26,539 bases of DNA. Source: JARIHD01 sp964503715 (lineage in GTDB: Bacteria; Patescibacteriota; Saccharimonadia; Saccharimonadales; UBA4665). The stretch is taken from assembly GCA_964503715.1 (NCBI GenBank), contig CAZDAD010000010.1, forward strand, positions 1 to 26,539. Reading direction: 5' to 3'. Numbering within the stretch: the first letter of the stretch is position 1; every line of letters begins with the position of its first letter. Position numbers and translations under genes: made by a program. The notes below the pieces were generated by a model. It saw nothing but the letters and a program-made list of their open reading frames with translations, was not told the origin of the DNA and ran no database searches. This document shows, in pieces, positions 15,246-22,482 of this stretch.

Positions 15246-16616
15246 ATGCCTCAATTAGCACCAGACATCGAGACATTTGCACGAATTAAAGTAATCGGCG
15301 TTGGCGGCGCAGGTGGCGCAGCTATCAATCGAATGATTGATGCTGGTGTTGAGGGAGTTGAGTTCGTTGCTATCAATACCGATGCACAGGCTCTCCACCA
15401 TTCCAAGGCTCAGACCAAAATTCATATCGGTAAGGGCGAGACGCGCGGCTTGGGGGCTGGTGCTGACCCATCTGTTGGCGAGCGAGCTGCTCTTGAGTCA
15501 ATTGACGACATCAGGGGCGTCCTAGAGGGTGCTGACATGGTATTTGTCACCATAGGTGCTGGTGGCGGTACTGGTAGCGGTGCAGGTCATGTCGTGGCCA
15601 AGACTGCTAGAGAAATGGGTGTATTGGTTGTTGGCTTCGCTACTAAGCCCTTTGCTTTTGAGGGCGAAAAGCGCCGTCACAATGCTGATATTGCCATATC
15701 GAATTTACGTAACGCTGTTGATACTTTGATTATTATCCCTAATGATCGATTGCTCCAGACAATTGACCGCCAGACGCCTCTAGTCGAAGCCTTCAAGGTG
15801 GCCGATGATGTTTTGCGCCAAGGTGTCCAGGGTATATCTGACTTGATTACCGTTCATGGCCTAATCAACCTCGACTTTGCTGATGTTAAGGCTGTTATGA
15901 GTAATGCTGGCTCAGCCCTTATGGGTATTGGGCGCGCTTCTGGCGAAGACAGAGCCGTTCAGGCTGCTCAGCAGGCTATAGATTCGCCTCTACTCGAGGT
16001 GTCTATTGATGGCGCTCGCGGTATCTTGTTCAACGTTATTGGTGGCAATGACATGTCAATGCACGAGATTAACACCGCTGCCGAGACCATTACTGCCGCA
16101 GCCGATCCTGATGCTAACATTATCTTTGGTGCAACTATTAGTCCTGACCTAGAGGACGAGCTTATCATTACTGTTGTAGCAACTGGTTTCGATGCCTCAT
16201 ACTTCGGCCAGCGTGCGACACCTGCACCAACTTTTAGCAGTGCCGCTGCGCCTAGCGATGTACCTGTGGTTGATGAGGTTGCCAAGACCCCTGAAATTGC
16301 TAAGGCTACTGATGCTGAGATGTCCAGCATTGATATGGAACTTGATGAGGCTAATCAGTCAGCTGCTGACTTCAAGTCTGACAACGTGCCAAATATTTGG
16401 ACACTAGACCATCAGCAAGATGATAGCACCAATGACAAGCCCGCTGAGCCTGTTAGCGCCGTTACCGAGAGCACCTTTGGTGATAACGGACATGACGCTC
16501 AGGCTACTAGTATTGAAGACGAACTTGAGAAACCTTCGTTCTTGCGACGCCTAGCCAAGCGCTATCGCGACCACCAAGATGACGAATCTGAAACAACAGA
16601 TACAAAAAACAACTAG
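15246..16616 (+). CDS. ftsZ: Cell division protein FtsZ
   Basis: Tubulin-like GTPase that forms the division ring. The N-terminal IKVIGVGGAGG (14-24), the signature GGGTGSG at 106-112 (usually GGGTGTG) and the NxDFADVK T7-loop near residue 205 are present. The globular part ends near residue 320. An acidic disordered linker of about 110 residues follows. A C-terminal peptide KPSFLRRLAKRYRD matches the FtsA-binding tail (usually IPxFLR). Threonine to serine in the signature is conservative. The start has a good AGAGAGGG site. Confidence 0.97.
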   Translation: MPQLAPDIETFARIKVIGVGGAGGAAINRMIDAGVEGVEFVAINTDAQALHHSKAQTKIHIGKGETRGLGAGADPSVGERAALESIDDIRGVLEGADMVFVTIGAGGGTGSGAGHVVAKTAREMGVLVVGFATKPFAFEGEKRRHNADIAISNLRNAVDTLIIIPNDRLLQTIDRQTPLVEAFKVADDVLRQGVQGISDLITVHGLINLDFADVKAVMSNAGSALMGIGRASGEDRAVQAAQQAIDSPLLEVSIDGARGILFNVIGGNDMSMHEINTAAETITAAADPDANIIFGATISPDLEDELIITVVATGFDASYFGQRATPAPTFSSAAAPSDVPVVDEVAKTPEIAKATDAEMSSIDMELDEANQSAADFKSDNVPNIWTLDHQQDDSTNDKPAEPVSAVTESTFGDNGHDAQATSIEDELEKPSFLRRLAKRYRDHQDDESETTDTKNN

Positions 16617-16643
16617 CGTACTAAATAATACAACCTATTTTTG

Positions 16644-16700
16644 TTGGTCATCCACCATACATGGGGGTATTATGGTTATGACAAGCACCACATATGGTGA
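16644..16700 (+). promoter_or_regulatory. nrdR promoter with two NrdR-box-like operators
   Basis: TTGGTC (16644-16649) or TGGTCA (16645-16650) with TATTAT (16668-16673) forms the promoter. A 16-bp site at 16685-16700 (GCACCACATATGGTGA) matches the NrdR consensus acACwAtATaTwGtgt at 12 positions. A weaker copy at 16652-16667 (CCACCATACATGGGGG) matches at 10. They start 33 bp apart, about three helical turns, as in known NrdR box pairs. One lies in the spacer and one just after the -10, so NrdR probably represses its own gene. Confidence 0.65.
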
Positions 16701-16732
16701 TGCACGTTAGCATAAATGGAGGGTAACAGCGG

Positions 16733-17194
16733 ATGAGATGCGGTCAGTGTCATTATGAAGACACCAAGGTAATCGAATCTCGCGAGGCAGGGGATGGACA
16801 GGCCATTCGTCGGCGTAGGGCTTGCACTAAGTGCAACCATCGCTTCACGACTTATGAGCGTGTGGAGCATCCTCAGCTGATAGTTATCAAAAACGACGGG
16901 ACGCGGCAGTTATTTAACCGCCAAAAGCTTCTCGCGGGTCTATACAGGGCGTGTGAAAAGACACCAGTTACGAGCATGCAGCTCGAAAGAATGGTCAACA
17001 GTATCGAACGCGAACTCTATGCCTGCGGCGAACCAGAGGTTTCATCTCGTATATTAGGCGAAAAGGTCATGAGTCATCTCGCAGAACTCAGTGAAGTTGC
17101 CTATGTACGCTTTGCCAGTGTCTACCGCCGTTTTAAGGATATCGCGAGTTTCGAACACGAATTGTCACAAATGAGGCAACGATCACAAAAATAA
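16733..17194 (+). CDS. nrdR: Transcriptional repressor NrdR
   Basis: The 153-aa protein has the NrdR zinc ribbon (C3, C6, C31, C34, with RRRACTKCNHRFTTYER) followed by an ATP-cone domain (about residues 47-137) that senses ATP/dATP. NrdR represses ribonucleotide reductase genes when dATP is high. GGAGGG (16718-16723) supports the start. It precedes nrdJ by 108 bases, as expected for a dedicated regulator, and NrdR-box-like sites lie in its own promoter. nrdJ may be read from the same promoter. Confidence 0.95.
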   Translation: MRCGQCHYEDTKVIESREAGDGQAIRRRRACTKCNHRFTTYERVEHPQLIVIKNDGTRQLFNRQKLLAGLYRACEKTPVTSMQLERMVNSIERELYACGEPEVSSRILGEKVMSHLAELSEVAYVRFASVYRRFKDIASFEHELSQMRQRSQK

Positions 17195-17203
17195 AACAAA
17201 TTT

Positions 17204-17286
17204 GCCGCCAAAAAAGCGGCTGATGACAGCACGAACATTCTAACAATTTAACTAGAGAGGCTACTTGTTTTGAGACTGCAAGTAGC
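17204..17286 (+). other. Leader hairpins between nrdR and nrdJ
   Basis: GCCGC/GCGGC (17204-17208 with 17216-17220) lacks a T-run and is a poor terminator. GCTACTTG (17260-17267) pairs perfectly with CAAGTAGC (17279-17286), six bases before the nrdJ ribosome site (GAGGGG at 17292-17297). No NrdR box and no cobalamin-riboswitch features were seen here. The second hairpin may affect initiation or mRNA stability. Confidence 0.45.
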
Positions 17287-17302
17287 TGTGTGAGGGGAAA
17301 AT

Positions 17303-20218
17303 ATGGCACATTCAACTAGCCTGCTGGGCGGCAGATTGTTTACACGTCCAAAGAGCAAAGCTTACGATTCACTAGAGTGGAATAAGCAAGACTCAGTTAT
17401 TATGAACCCTGCTACGGGCGTTCCTGTTTTTGAACAGTTGGGCGTAGAGTTTCCTGAGGGTTGGTCACTCAATGCTATTAACATCGTGGCCCAGAAGTAC
17501 TTTACGGGTACACCTGGCTCAAAGGACCGTGAGTCATCGCTCAGGCACTTAATTGACCGAGTAGCTGACACCATCACTCGTCAGGGTCTACAGGAGGGCT
17601 ACTTCGAGACTGAAGCCGAAGCTGAGGACTACCGTGAGGAGCTTAAGTATGTGCTAGCTACTCAGCGTGCTTCGTTCAACTCACCAGTTTGGTTCAATAT
17701 TGGTGCTATGGAACGTGCTCAGCAGGCCAGCGCTTGCTTCATTTTGGGTATAGAGGACACCATGGAGTCAATACTTGGCTGGTACAAAGATGAGGGTATG
17801 ATTTTCAAGGGCGGCTCAGGCTCTGGCGTAAACCTTAGCCCAATCCGTTCCTCTCAGGAGCAGCTCGGCAAGAGCGCAGGTCGTGCCTCTGGCCCCTTGA
17901 GTTTTATGCGTGGAGCCGACTCTGTAGCAGGGGCCATTAAGTCAGGCGGCAAGACTCGTCGTGCTGCCAAAATGGTTATCCTGAACGCCGACCATCCCGA
18001 TATCGAGGAGTTTATCTGGTGTAAGGCCATTGAGGAACGCAAGGCTCGTGTTCTGCAAGAAGCAGGTTTCGATATGACCCTCGACGGCAAAGATATCTTT
18101 TCGGTTCAGTACCAGAACGCCAACAACTCTGTTCGTGTAACAGATGAGTTTATGCAGGCCGTAGAAGATGACGCTGACTGGGAACTAAAGCAAATCAAGA
18201 ATGGTGAACCCGCCAGGACTGTTAAGGCTAGGTACTTGTTCCGTGAATTTGCCAAGGCCGCATGGGAATGTGCCGACCCTGGTATGCAATTTGACACTAC
18301 TATCAACCACTGGCACACCACACCTAATGCGGGCCGTATCAATGCCAGTAACCCCTGTAGTGAGTACATGCACCTGGATAACTCGGCCTGTAACTTGGCT
18401 TCAATCAACCTACTTAAATACCTGAACGAAGATGGCAGCTTCGATATTGAGGCCTACAAGCACACTATCGAACTAATGTTTACTGGTCAGGAAATATTGG
18501 TTGGCTACAGCTCTTACCCAACAGAGAAGATTACCAAGAATGCCAAGGCCTATCGTGAACTTGGTATTGGATATGCTAACCTGGGTGCTATGCTTATGGC
18601 TCAAGGCCTGCCATATGACTCTGAAGAGGGTCGAGCTCAGGCTGCGGCCATAACCGCTATACTGACAGGCCACTCATACGCCACTAGCGCCAAGATTGCC
18701 AAGCGAGTAGGTCCTTTTGCGGGCTTCCGTAAGGATCGTGAAGGTATGTTGCGTGTACTCCGTCAGCACCGAGCTGCCGTATCTGATATAGATGCTAGTT
18801 TGGTCTCGGAAGATCTGCTCAACGCTGCTGCTAGTGCTTGGGATGAAGCGGTAGAGCTCGGTGAGGTCTACGGAGTTCGCAACTCACAGGCCAGCGTCTT
18901 GGCGCCTACTGGCACCATTGGTCTGATGATGGATTGTGATACCACTGGCATTGAGCCAGACTTTGCCCTAGTCAAGCACAAGAACCTAGTCGGTGGTGGT
19001 TCAATGTCGATTATCAACCAGACTGTACCTCGTGCATTGCGTTCTCTGGGTTACACAGACAAACAGGTGGATGATATTGTCAAATATATTTATGACAATA
19101 ACACCGTTGTGAACGCACCACATATCGATGAGCGACATTACAGTGTCTTTGCCTGTGCCATCGGCGACAACGCTATTCATTACTTGGGCCACGTCAAGAT
19201 GATGTCAGCCGTTCAGCCGTTCCTATCAGGGGCAATTAGCAAGACTGTCAACATGCCTGAAACGGCCACCGTTGAGGAGATTGAGCAGTTGCACATTGAC
19301 TCATGGAAGATGGGTCTCAAGGCAGTGGCTATTTATCGTGACAACTGTAAGGTTGCCCAGCCACTGTCAGGCAAGAAGAAGACTTCTACCGAAGCAACCG
19401 ATGGAGCTACTACTGAGACTGTTGTCGCTGAGGCCGCTGTTGATACGGCTGTTGCCGCCACAGAGGTAGTACCATCAGAATCTTTGACTGATAAGATTGT
19501 TATCAAGGGTTCGGTCCGCCGCAATTTGCCACGCCGCCGCCAGGGTCACACCTACAAGTTCAATATTGCTGACCTAAAGGGGTTCTTCACCGTTAGTGAA
19601 TACGAAGATGGCACTCCAGGGGAGATCTTTGTGAATGTCTCCAAGCAGGGTTCGACTCTTTCGGGCCTGATGGACTCGTTCGCCATATCTATGAGCCACG
19701 GTCTTCAGTACGGCGTACCGCTCAAGAGCTATGTTCGTACTCTAATGAGCAGCTCGTTTGCGCCATCTGGTATTACAGATGACCCAGATATTCGTACCGC
19801 TAGCTCGATAACAGATTACATTTGCCGCCGCATGGCTCTAGATTACTTGAGCTTTGACGACAGGCTTGAGCTGGGTATGGCTTCATTGGATGATATGCCC
19901 GATGAGCAGCAGACTATGCTGTTGACTGACGACCAATCTGTAGAGGGTAAGTTGCTCGAAGCCGCAGAGGCTCTCGCTGCTGCTGAGGCGGTCACTCAGG
20001 CTGCTGAAGCTCAGGCTCAGGGCCAAGCTGCCGAAGCGTCCAAGACCGTATCTGTTGGCGAGGTTACGTCCAGGACTCAGCCAATGGTGGCTCAATCAAC
20101 TGCCAAGACTGGTCAGGACAGCACTGCGCCGCTATGCTACAACTGCGGCAACCAGACTCAGCGTGCTGGTAGCTGCTATGTCTGCTCGAGCTGCGGCTCG
20201 ACCACTGGCTGTAGCTAA
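17303..20218 (+). CDS. nrdJ: Vitamin B12-dependent (class II) ribonucleotide reductase
   Basis: Reduces ribonucleotides to deoxyribonucleotides using adenosylcobalamin to make the active-site thiyl radical. The 971-aa protein has the paired redox cysteines C145 (ASACFILG) and C363 (SACNLASIN). The N-x-C-x-E active-site triad is N350, C352, E354. There is no N-terminal ATP-cone. A variable Ala/Thr/Glu-rich insert (about residues 690-725) precedes a conserved C-terminal domain. A second Ala/Glu-rich linker (about 880-945) leads to a C-terminal cysteine cluster CYNCGNQ...CYVCSSCGS that would carry the external thiols or bind zinc. No class I genes are in the window. dATP control likely comes through NrdR. 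The start has GAGGGG ten bases upstream. Confidence 0.95.
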   Translation: MAHSTSLLGGRLFTRPKSKAYDSLEWNKQDSVIMNPATGVPVFEQLGVEFPEGWSLNAINIVAQKYFTGTPGSKDRESSLRHLIDRVADTITRQGLQEGYFETEAEAEDYREELKYVLATQRASFNSPVWFNIGAMERAQQASACFILGIEDTMESILGWYKDEGMIFKGGSGSGVNLSPIRSSQEQLGKSAGRASGPLSFMRGADSVAGAIKSGGKTRRAAKMVILNADHPDIEEFIWCKAIEERKARVLQEAGFDMTLDGKDIFSVQYQNANNSVRVTDEFMQAVEDDADWELKQIKNGEPARTVKARYLFREFAKAAWECADPGMQFDTTINHWHTTPNAGRINASNPCSEYMHLDNSACNLASINLLKYLNEDGSFDIEAYKHTIELMFTGQEILVGYSSYPTEKITKNAKAYRELGIGYANLGAMLMAQGLPYDSEEGRAQAAAITAILTGHSYATSAKIAKRVGPFAGFRKDREGMLRVLRQHRAAVSDIDASLVSEDLLNAAASAWDEAVELGEVYGVRNSQASVLAPTGTIGLMMDCDTTGIEPDFALVKHKNLVGGGSMSIINQTVPRALRSLGYTDKQVDDIVKYIYDNNTVVNAPHIDERHYSVFACAIGDNAIHYLGHVKMMSAVQPFLSGAISKTVNMPETATVEEIEQLHIDSWKMGLKAVAIYRDNCKVAQPLSGKKKTSTEATDGATTETVVAEAAVDTAVAATEVVPSESLTDKIVIKGSVRRNLPRRRQGHTYKFNIADLKGFFTVSEYEDGTPGEIFVNVSKQGSTLSGLMDSFAISMSHGLQYGVPLKSYVRTLMSSSFAPSGITDDPDIRTASSITDYICRRMALDYLSFDDRLELGMASLDDMPDEQQTMLLTDDQSVEGKLLEAAEALAAAEAVTQAAEAQAQGQAAEASKTVSVGEVTSRTQPMVAQSTAKTGQDSTAPLCYNCGNQTQRAGSCYVCSSCGSTTGCS

Positions 20219-20254
20219 AGGTTAGATCAGGCTGCTGTGCCTAACCTGAAGCCG

Positions 20255-20290
20255 ATAACTACCCCTAATCAAAAGGGGTAGTTATTTTTT
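20255..20290 (+). terminator. Strong terminator after nrdJ
   Basis: ATAACTACCCCT (20255-20266) pairs with AGGGGTAGTTAT (20274-20285), 12 bp, followed by six T. A smaller hairpin AGGTTAG/CTAACCT (20219-20247) precedes it. Confidence 0.93.
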
Positions 20291-20326
20291 AGGGAGCTTG
20301 ATATGGCAAGGTTGGCTCAAAAAGCA

Positions 20327-20355
20327 TTGCGTTAATATATATTATAAGATATATT
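20327..20355 (+). promoter_or_regulatory. Promoter of the XRE regulator
   Basis: TTGCGT (20327-20332), a 17-bp spacer and TATATT (20350-20355). The spacer and -10 consist of AT-rich, nearly palindromic ATATAT runs, a possible autoregulatory operator. Confidence 0.6.
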
Positions 20356-20376
20356 TGTATCTGTAAGGTTTAAAAT

Positions 20377-20646
20377 ATGAAAAGCAGTTGGCAAGATTTA
20401 AGACGAGAGATTTTATCTAAACCAGAAACGCAGAGAGCCTATGAAGCCATGGCGGCAGAGTATGAAATTGCGCGTAGTGTTATCAGGGCTCGGCTCTGCA
20501 ACAAGATGACCCAACAGCAACTTGCTGATAAATGCGGCATGACACAGAATATGATTGCCAAGATAGAAAGTGGTCACTGTAATCCCACCTTCAATACACT
20601 TAGCAAAGTGGCTGGTGCACTTGGTAAGGAGCTAAAGCTGGTTTAA
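20377..20646 (+). CDS. XRE family helix-turn-helix protein
   Basis: The 89-aa protein has an XRE/Cro-type HTH at residues about 39-88: RLCNKMTQQQLADKCGMTQ is helices 1-2, and MIAKIESGHCNPTFNTLSKV the recognition helix and the next helix. The 38-residue N-terminal helix is like that of HigA-type antitoxins. However, no RelE/HigB-like gene lies next to it: the 86 bases upstream are too short for one and the gene downstream is thioredoxin-like. It is therefore best called an orphan regulator. AAGG (20364-20367) precedes the start. Confidence 0.8.
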   Translation: MKSSWQDLRREILSKPETQRAYEAMAAEYEIARSVIRARLCNKMTQQQLADKCGMTQNMIAKIESGHCNPTFNTLSKVAGALGKELKLV

Positions 20647-20688
20647 TAAGTGGTGTGCGATGTGCGGCTTGTGTTAATCTAAAGATAT

Positions 20689-20958
20689 ATGAAGCTACTA
20701 ATTGTCTATCGTCCCAATTCGGAGCACTCTACGCTTATTGAGTCGTTTGTACGTGATTTGCAGCACCAACATGAAGTTGAGGATAAGATAGAAATGATTA
20801 GTGTCGATACTCGTGAGGGCGCCGCCATGGCGGCCGCCTACGACATATGGGAGTATCCTGCGATAATCGCTATCGCTAATGATGGCGGAACACTAAACAT
20901 GTGGACTGGCGAGCAGCTACCCCTTATGGATGAGGTCGTCAGCTACATTTACCAGTAA
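20689..20958 (+). CDS. Thioredoxin-fold protein without CXXC
   Basis: The 89-aa protein fits a small thioredoxin fold. It has a beta strand MKLLIVYRP, a helix, a second strand IEMISVDTREG, then AAAYDIWEYPAIIAIANDGG (about residues 47-66), which carries the cis-Pro motif (YPAI) and ends with a helix. There is no cysteine anywhere in the protein, so it cannot be a disulfide oxidoreductase. It may be a binding or scaffolding protein. A TAATCT eight bases before the ATG could be a leaderless promoter. The FBP zinc-finger gene begins nine bases after its stop, so the two are co-transcribed. Confidence 0.6.
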   Translation: MKLLIVYRPNSEHSTLIESFVRDLQHQHEVEDKIEMISVDTREGAAMAAAYDIWEYPAIIAIANDGGTLNMWTGEQLPLMDEVVSYIYQ

Positions 20959-20967
20959 TAGCTAATT

Positions 20968-21486
20968 ATGCGCCAAATAGATATTGATACATTCAGGCTA
21001 CTGTTGCGACAGTCTAAATTCCCTGTTCGCCTACAGAAAGAGCTGGCGCTGCATACTGAGGATGTTGACTGGGCGGCAAATGAGTTTGTTGTTGCTGCCA
21101 ACAAGTCTGGCAATGAGGGTGCGTTCTTGGTCGACCATGGAGACGAGCCACTGGCGCTGCCATATGTGCTGAAAAAGACTAGCTCTAACCAGGCGGGACA
21201 GCAAAAACCATACATATGTGACTTCTGTAGTACGTGGCTGAGGCCTAGCCACGTAGATACAGTAACTTTCGACTTACTGGACAAGTCCCATCATACTGTC
21301 TCCTATAGAGTGTGCTCGGGTCTAAAATGCAATGACAATGTCCGTGGTCTGACTAGCGATGGACTGCACTCACGTACTCAAATGCCCGAGAATATAACAC
21401 CTGAGGGTCGCTGGCAGCGCTTCCATATTAAGCTTGCAGAAGTCGTCTCCAATTGGGCGTCTAAGGCTCTGCCCGATATTCGATAG
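20968..21486 (+). CDS. FBP domain protein (FusB-like, EF-G-binding treble-clef zinc finger)
   Basis: The 172-aa protein resembles the FBP family best known from Actinobacteria. An N-terminal region ends in GAFLVDHGDEPLALPYVL. A four-cysteine treble clef follows, C84-x2-C87 (ICDFC) and C116-x4-C121 (VCSGLKCNDNVRG), plus a C-terminal helix. FusB/FBP proteins bind elongation factor G and can release it from stalled ribosomes, the basis of fusidic acid resistance in staphylococci. Here a housekeeping or stress role on EF-G is a guess. It is encoded with a thioredoxin-fold protein. Confidence 0.65.
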   Translation: MRQIDIDTFRLLLRQSKFPVRLQKELALHTEDVDWAANEFVVAANKSGNEGAFLVDHGDEPLALPYVLKKTSSNQAGQQKPYICDFCSTWLRPSHVDTVTFDLLDKSHHTVSYRVCSGLKCNDNVRGLTSDGLHSRTQMPENITPEGRWQRFHIKLAEVVSNWASKALPDIR

Positions 21487-21509
21487 AACGCTATACATCG
21501 ACACCTGTA

Positions 21510-21538
21510 TTGCAACAGGGGCGAAAGTGCGGTATTAT
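21510..21538 (+). promoter_or_regulatory. Promoter of the T-box/CYTH/ileS operon
   Basis: TTGCAA (21510-21515), a 17-bp spacer and TATTAT (21533-21538), predicting a start near 21545 and a leader of about 370 nt before the CYTH gene. The leader before the T-box (21545-21600) can form a TGATTG/CAATCA stem. Confidence 0.65.
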
Positions 21539-21604
21539 GCACTTGATTGGGCGCAAGGGTCCAAACTGAACCGTTCAATCACGTACATTCTCTTTCTATC
21601 TCTT

Positions 21605-21847
21605 TAGAGTGAGGTTAGCGGCTATCAACCGTGAAGTACTTTGGGAAGAAATCGTTTGCGGGTGTCCATGTGGCCGTTACTACAGTAACAGAAGGGCGGC
21701 AGGGGGCCGACAATCGAGACTAGAACCCAGTGGGTCAGCCCATTACAGCTGAAAAGTAAGCGCCAAAAGAGAGTCACCTCTTGTGGAAGTTGGATGGTAC
21801 CGTCCGCGAAATGCGGATTCCAACACTTCTAGAAGAGGTGATTTTTG
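21605..21847 (+). ncRNA. T-box riboswitch (tRNA-Ile sensor), probably ultrashort Stem I type
   Basis: The antiterminator is complete. GTTGGA (21789-21794) pairs with TCCAAC (21819-21824). The 7-nt bulge TGGTACC (21795-21801) and an upper stem GTCCGC/GCGGAT (21802-21807 with 21813-21818) lie inside. UGGU in the bulge would pair with the ACCA end of an uncharged tRNA with discriminator A, as tRNA-Ile has. Upstream, a short hairpin (GCGG/CCGT, or GGTT/AACC) at 21613-21632 shows AUC (21624-21626) in its loop, an Ile codon. AGTA (21635-21638) and GAA (21648-21650) follow, like the S-turn of Stem II in actinobacterial ileS T-boxes. A second AUC at 21651-21653 is the alternative specifier. TCACCTCTT (21774-21782) pairs with AAGAGGTGA (21833-21841), followed by five T. 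Whether control is by transcription or translation is not clear. Confidence 0.85.
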
Positions 21848-21912
21848 TATTACTAACAAGGGTAGCGGTGATACTGCCGACCCAAAAGTGAACACAAGAA
21901 AGGTTCAATAGC

Positions 21913-22482
21913 ATGACCGAAATCGAGCGCGAAAAAACCTATTTGCTCAAAGCCTTGCCTGACGGCCTGACGGCCTGGCGGTCAACGATAATTCGTGACA
22001 TCTATGTGCCCGAAGCCGCTGACCACGCAGTACTAAGGCTTCGCCAAAAAGGCGGCAAATATGAGATGACCAAAAAGATTCCTGTAAGCGGTACCGATTC
22101 GTCACGTCAGCACGAACACACAATTTTGCTCAGTCAGGAGGAGTTTGAGGCGTTGGCGAAATGCTCTACAAAGCAGATTATTAAGCGCCGATTCTTTGGC
22201 GATTTGGCGGGCCATTCCGCAGAAGTAGATGTGTTTATGGGCACCCTAGAAGGACTGGCTGTTGTAGATTTTGAGTTTGATTCTGACGACAAATTGGCGG
22301 CATTTGCGCAGCCAGATATCGCCCTTGCCGATGTGACTCAAGATGAGTGGATAGCTGGAGGCAAGTTGGCAGGTAAATCGTACAACGATATTTTGCCTGC
22401 GCTTGAACGCTACGGCTACCAGTCGGTACACATTAAAGGCATTGATACTGACAACGAATTGGCACAGGAAGGAGTGGCATAA
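21913..22482 (+). CDS. CYTH domain protein (triphosphate tunnel metalloenzyme)
   Basis: The 189-aa protein starts with EIEREKTYLL, a variant of the ExExK signature of CYTH proteins. Further alternating charged strands follow: LRLRQKGGKYEMTKK (residues about 41-55), KRRFFGDLAGHSAEVDVF and VVDFEFDS (about 115-122). These line the tunnel that binds triphosphate and metal. Family members are inorganic triphosphatases, thiamine triphosphatases or class IV adenylate cyclases; the activity here is unknown. AAGAAAGG (21896-21903) lies nine bases upstream of the start. The stop overlaps the ileS start (ATAATG). The gene is inside the tRNA-Ile-controlled operon. Confidence 0.8.
   Translation: MTEIEREKTYLLKALPDGLTAWRSTIIRDIYVPEAADHAVLRLRQKGGKYEMTKKIPVSGTDSSRQHEHTILLSQEEFEALAKCSTKQIIKRRFFGDLAGHSAEVDVFMGTLEGLAVVDFEFDSDDKLAAFAQPDIALADVTQDEWIAGGKLAGKSYNDILPALERYGYQSVHIKGIDTDNELAQEGVA

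Noticed and set aside
15246..16616. FtsZ signature GGGTGSG as a sign of altered function
   Set aside because: Thr to Ser is conservative and all other FtsZ motifs, including the FtsA-binding tail, are intact.
17209..17302. A cobalamin riboswitch before nrdJ
   Set aside because: Only about 100 bases with two plain hairpins; no B12-box-like sequence is visible.
20377..20958. A HigBA-type toxin-antitoxin pair around the XRE protein
   Set aside because: No RelE/HigB-like gene lies on either side; the downstream protein is a thioredoxin fold without nuclease features.
245..21606. Shared TCTATCTCTTT between the rRNA spacer (near 248) and the T-box leader (near 21594)
   Set aside because: Only an 11-base, low-complexity pyrimidine match without shared structure; likely chance.
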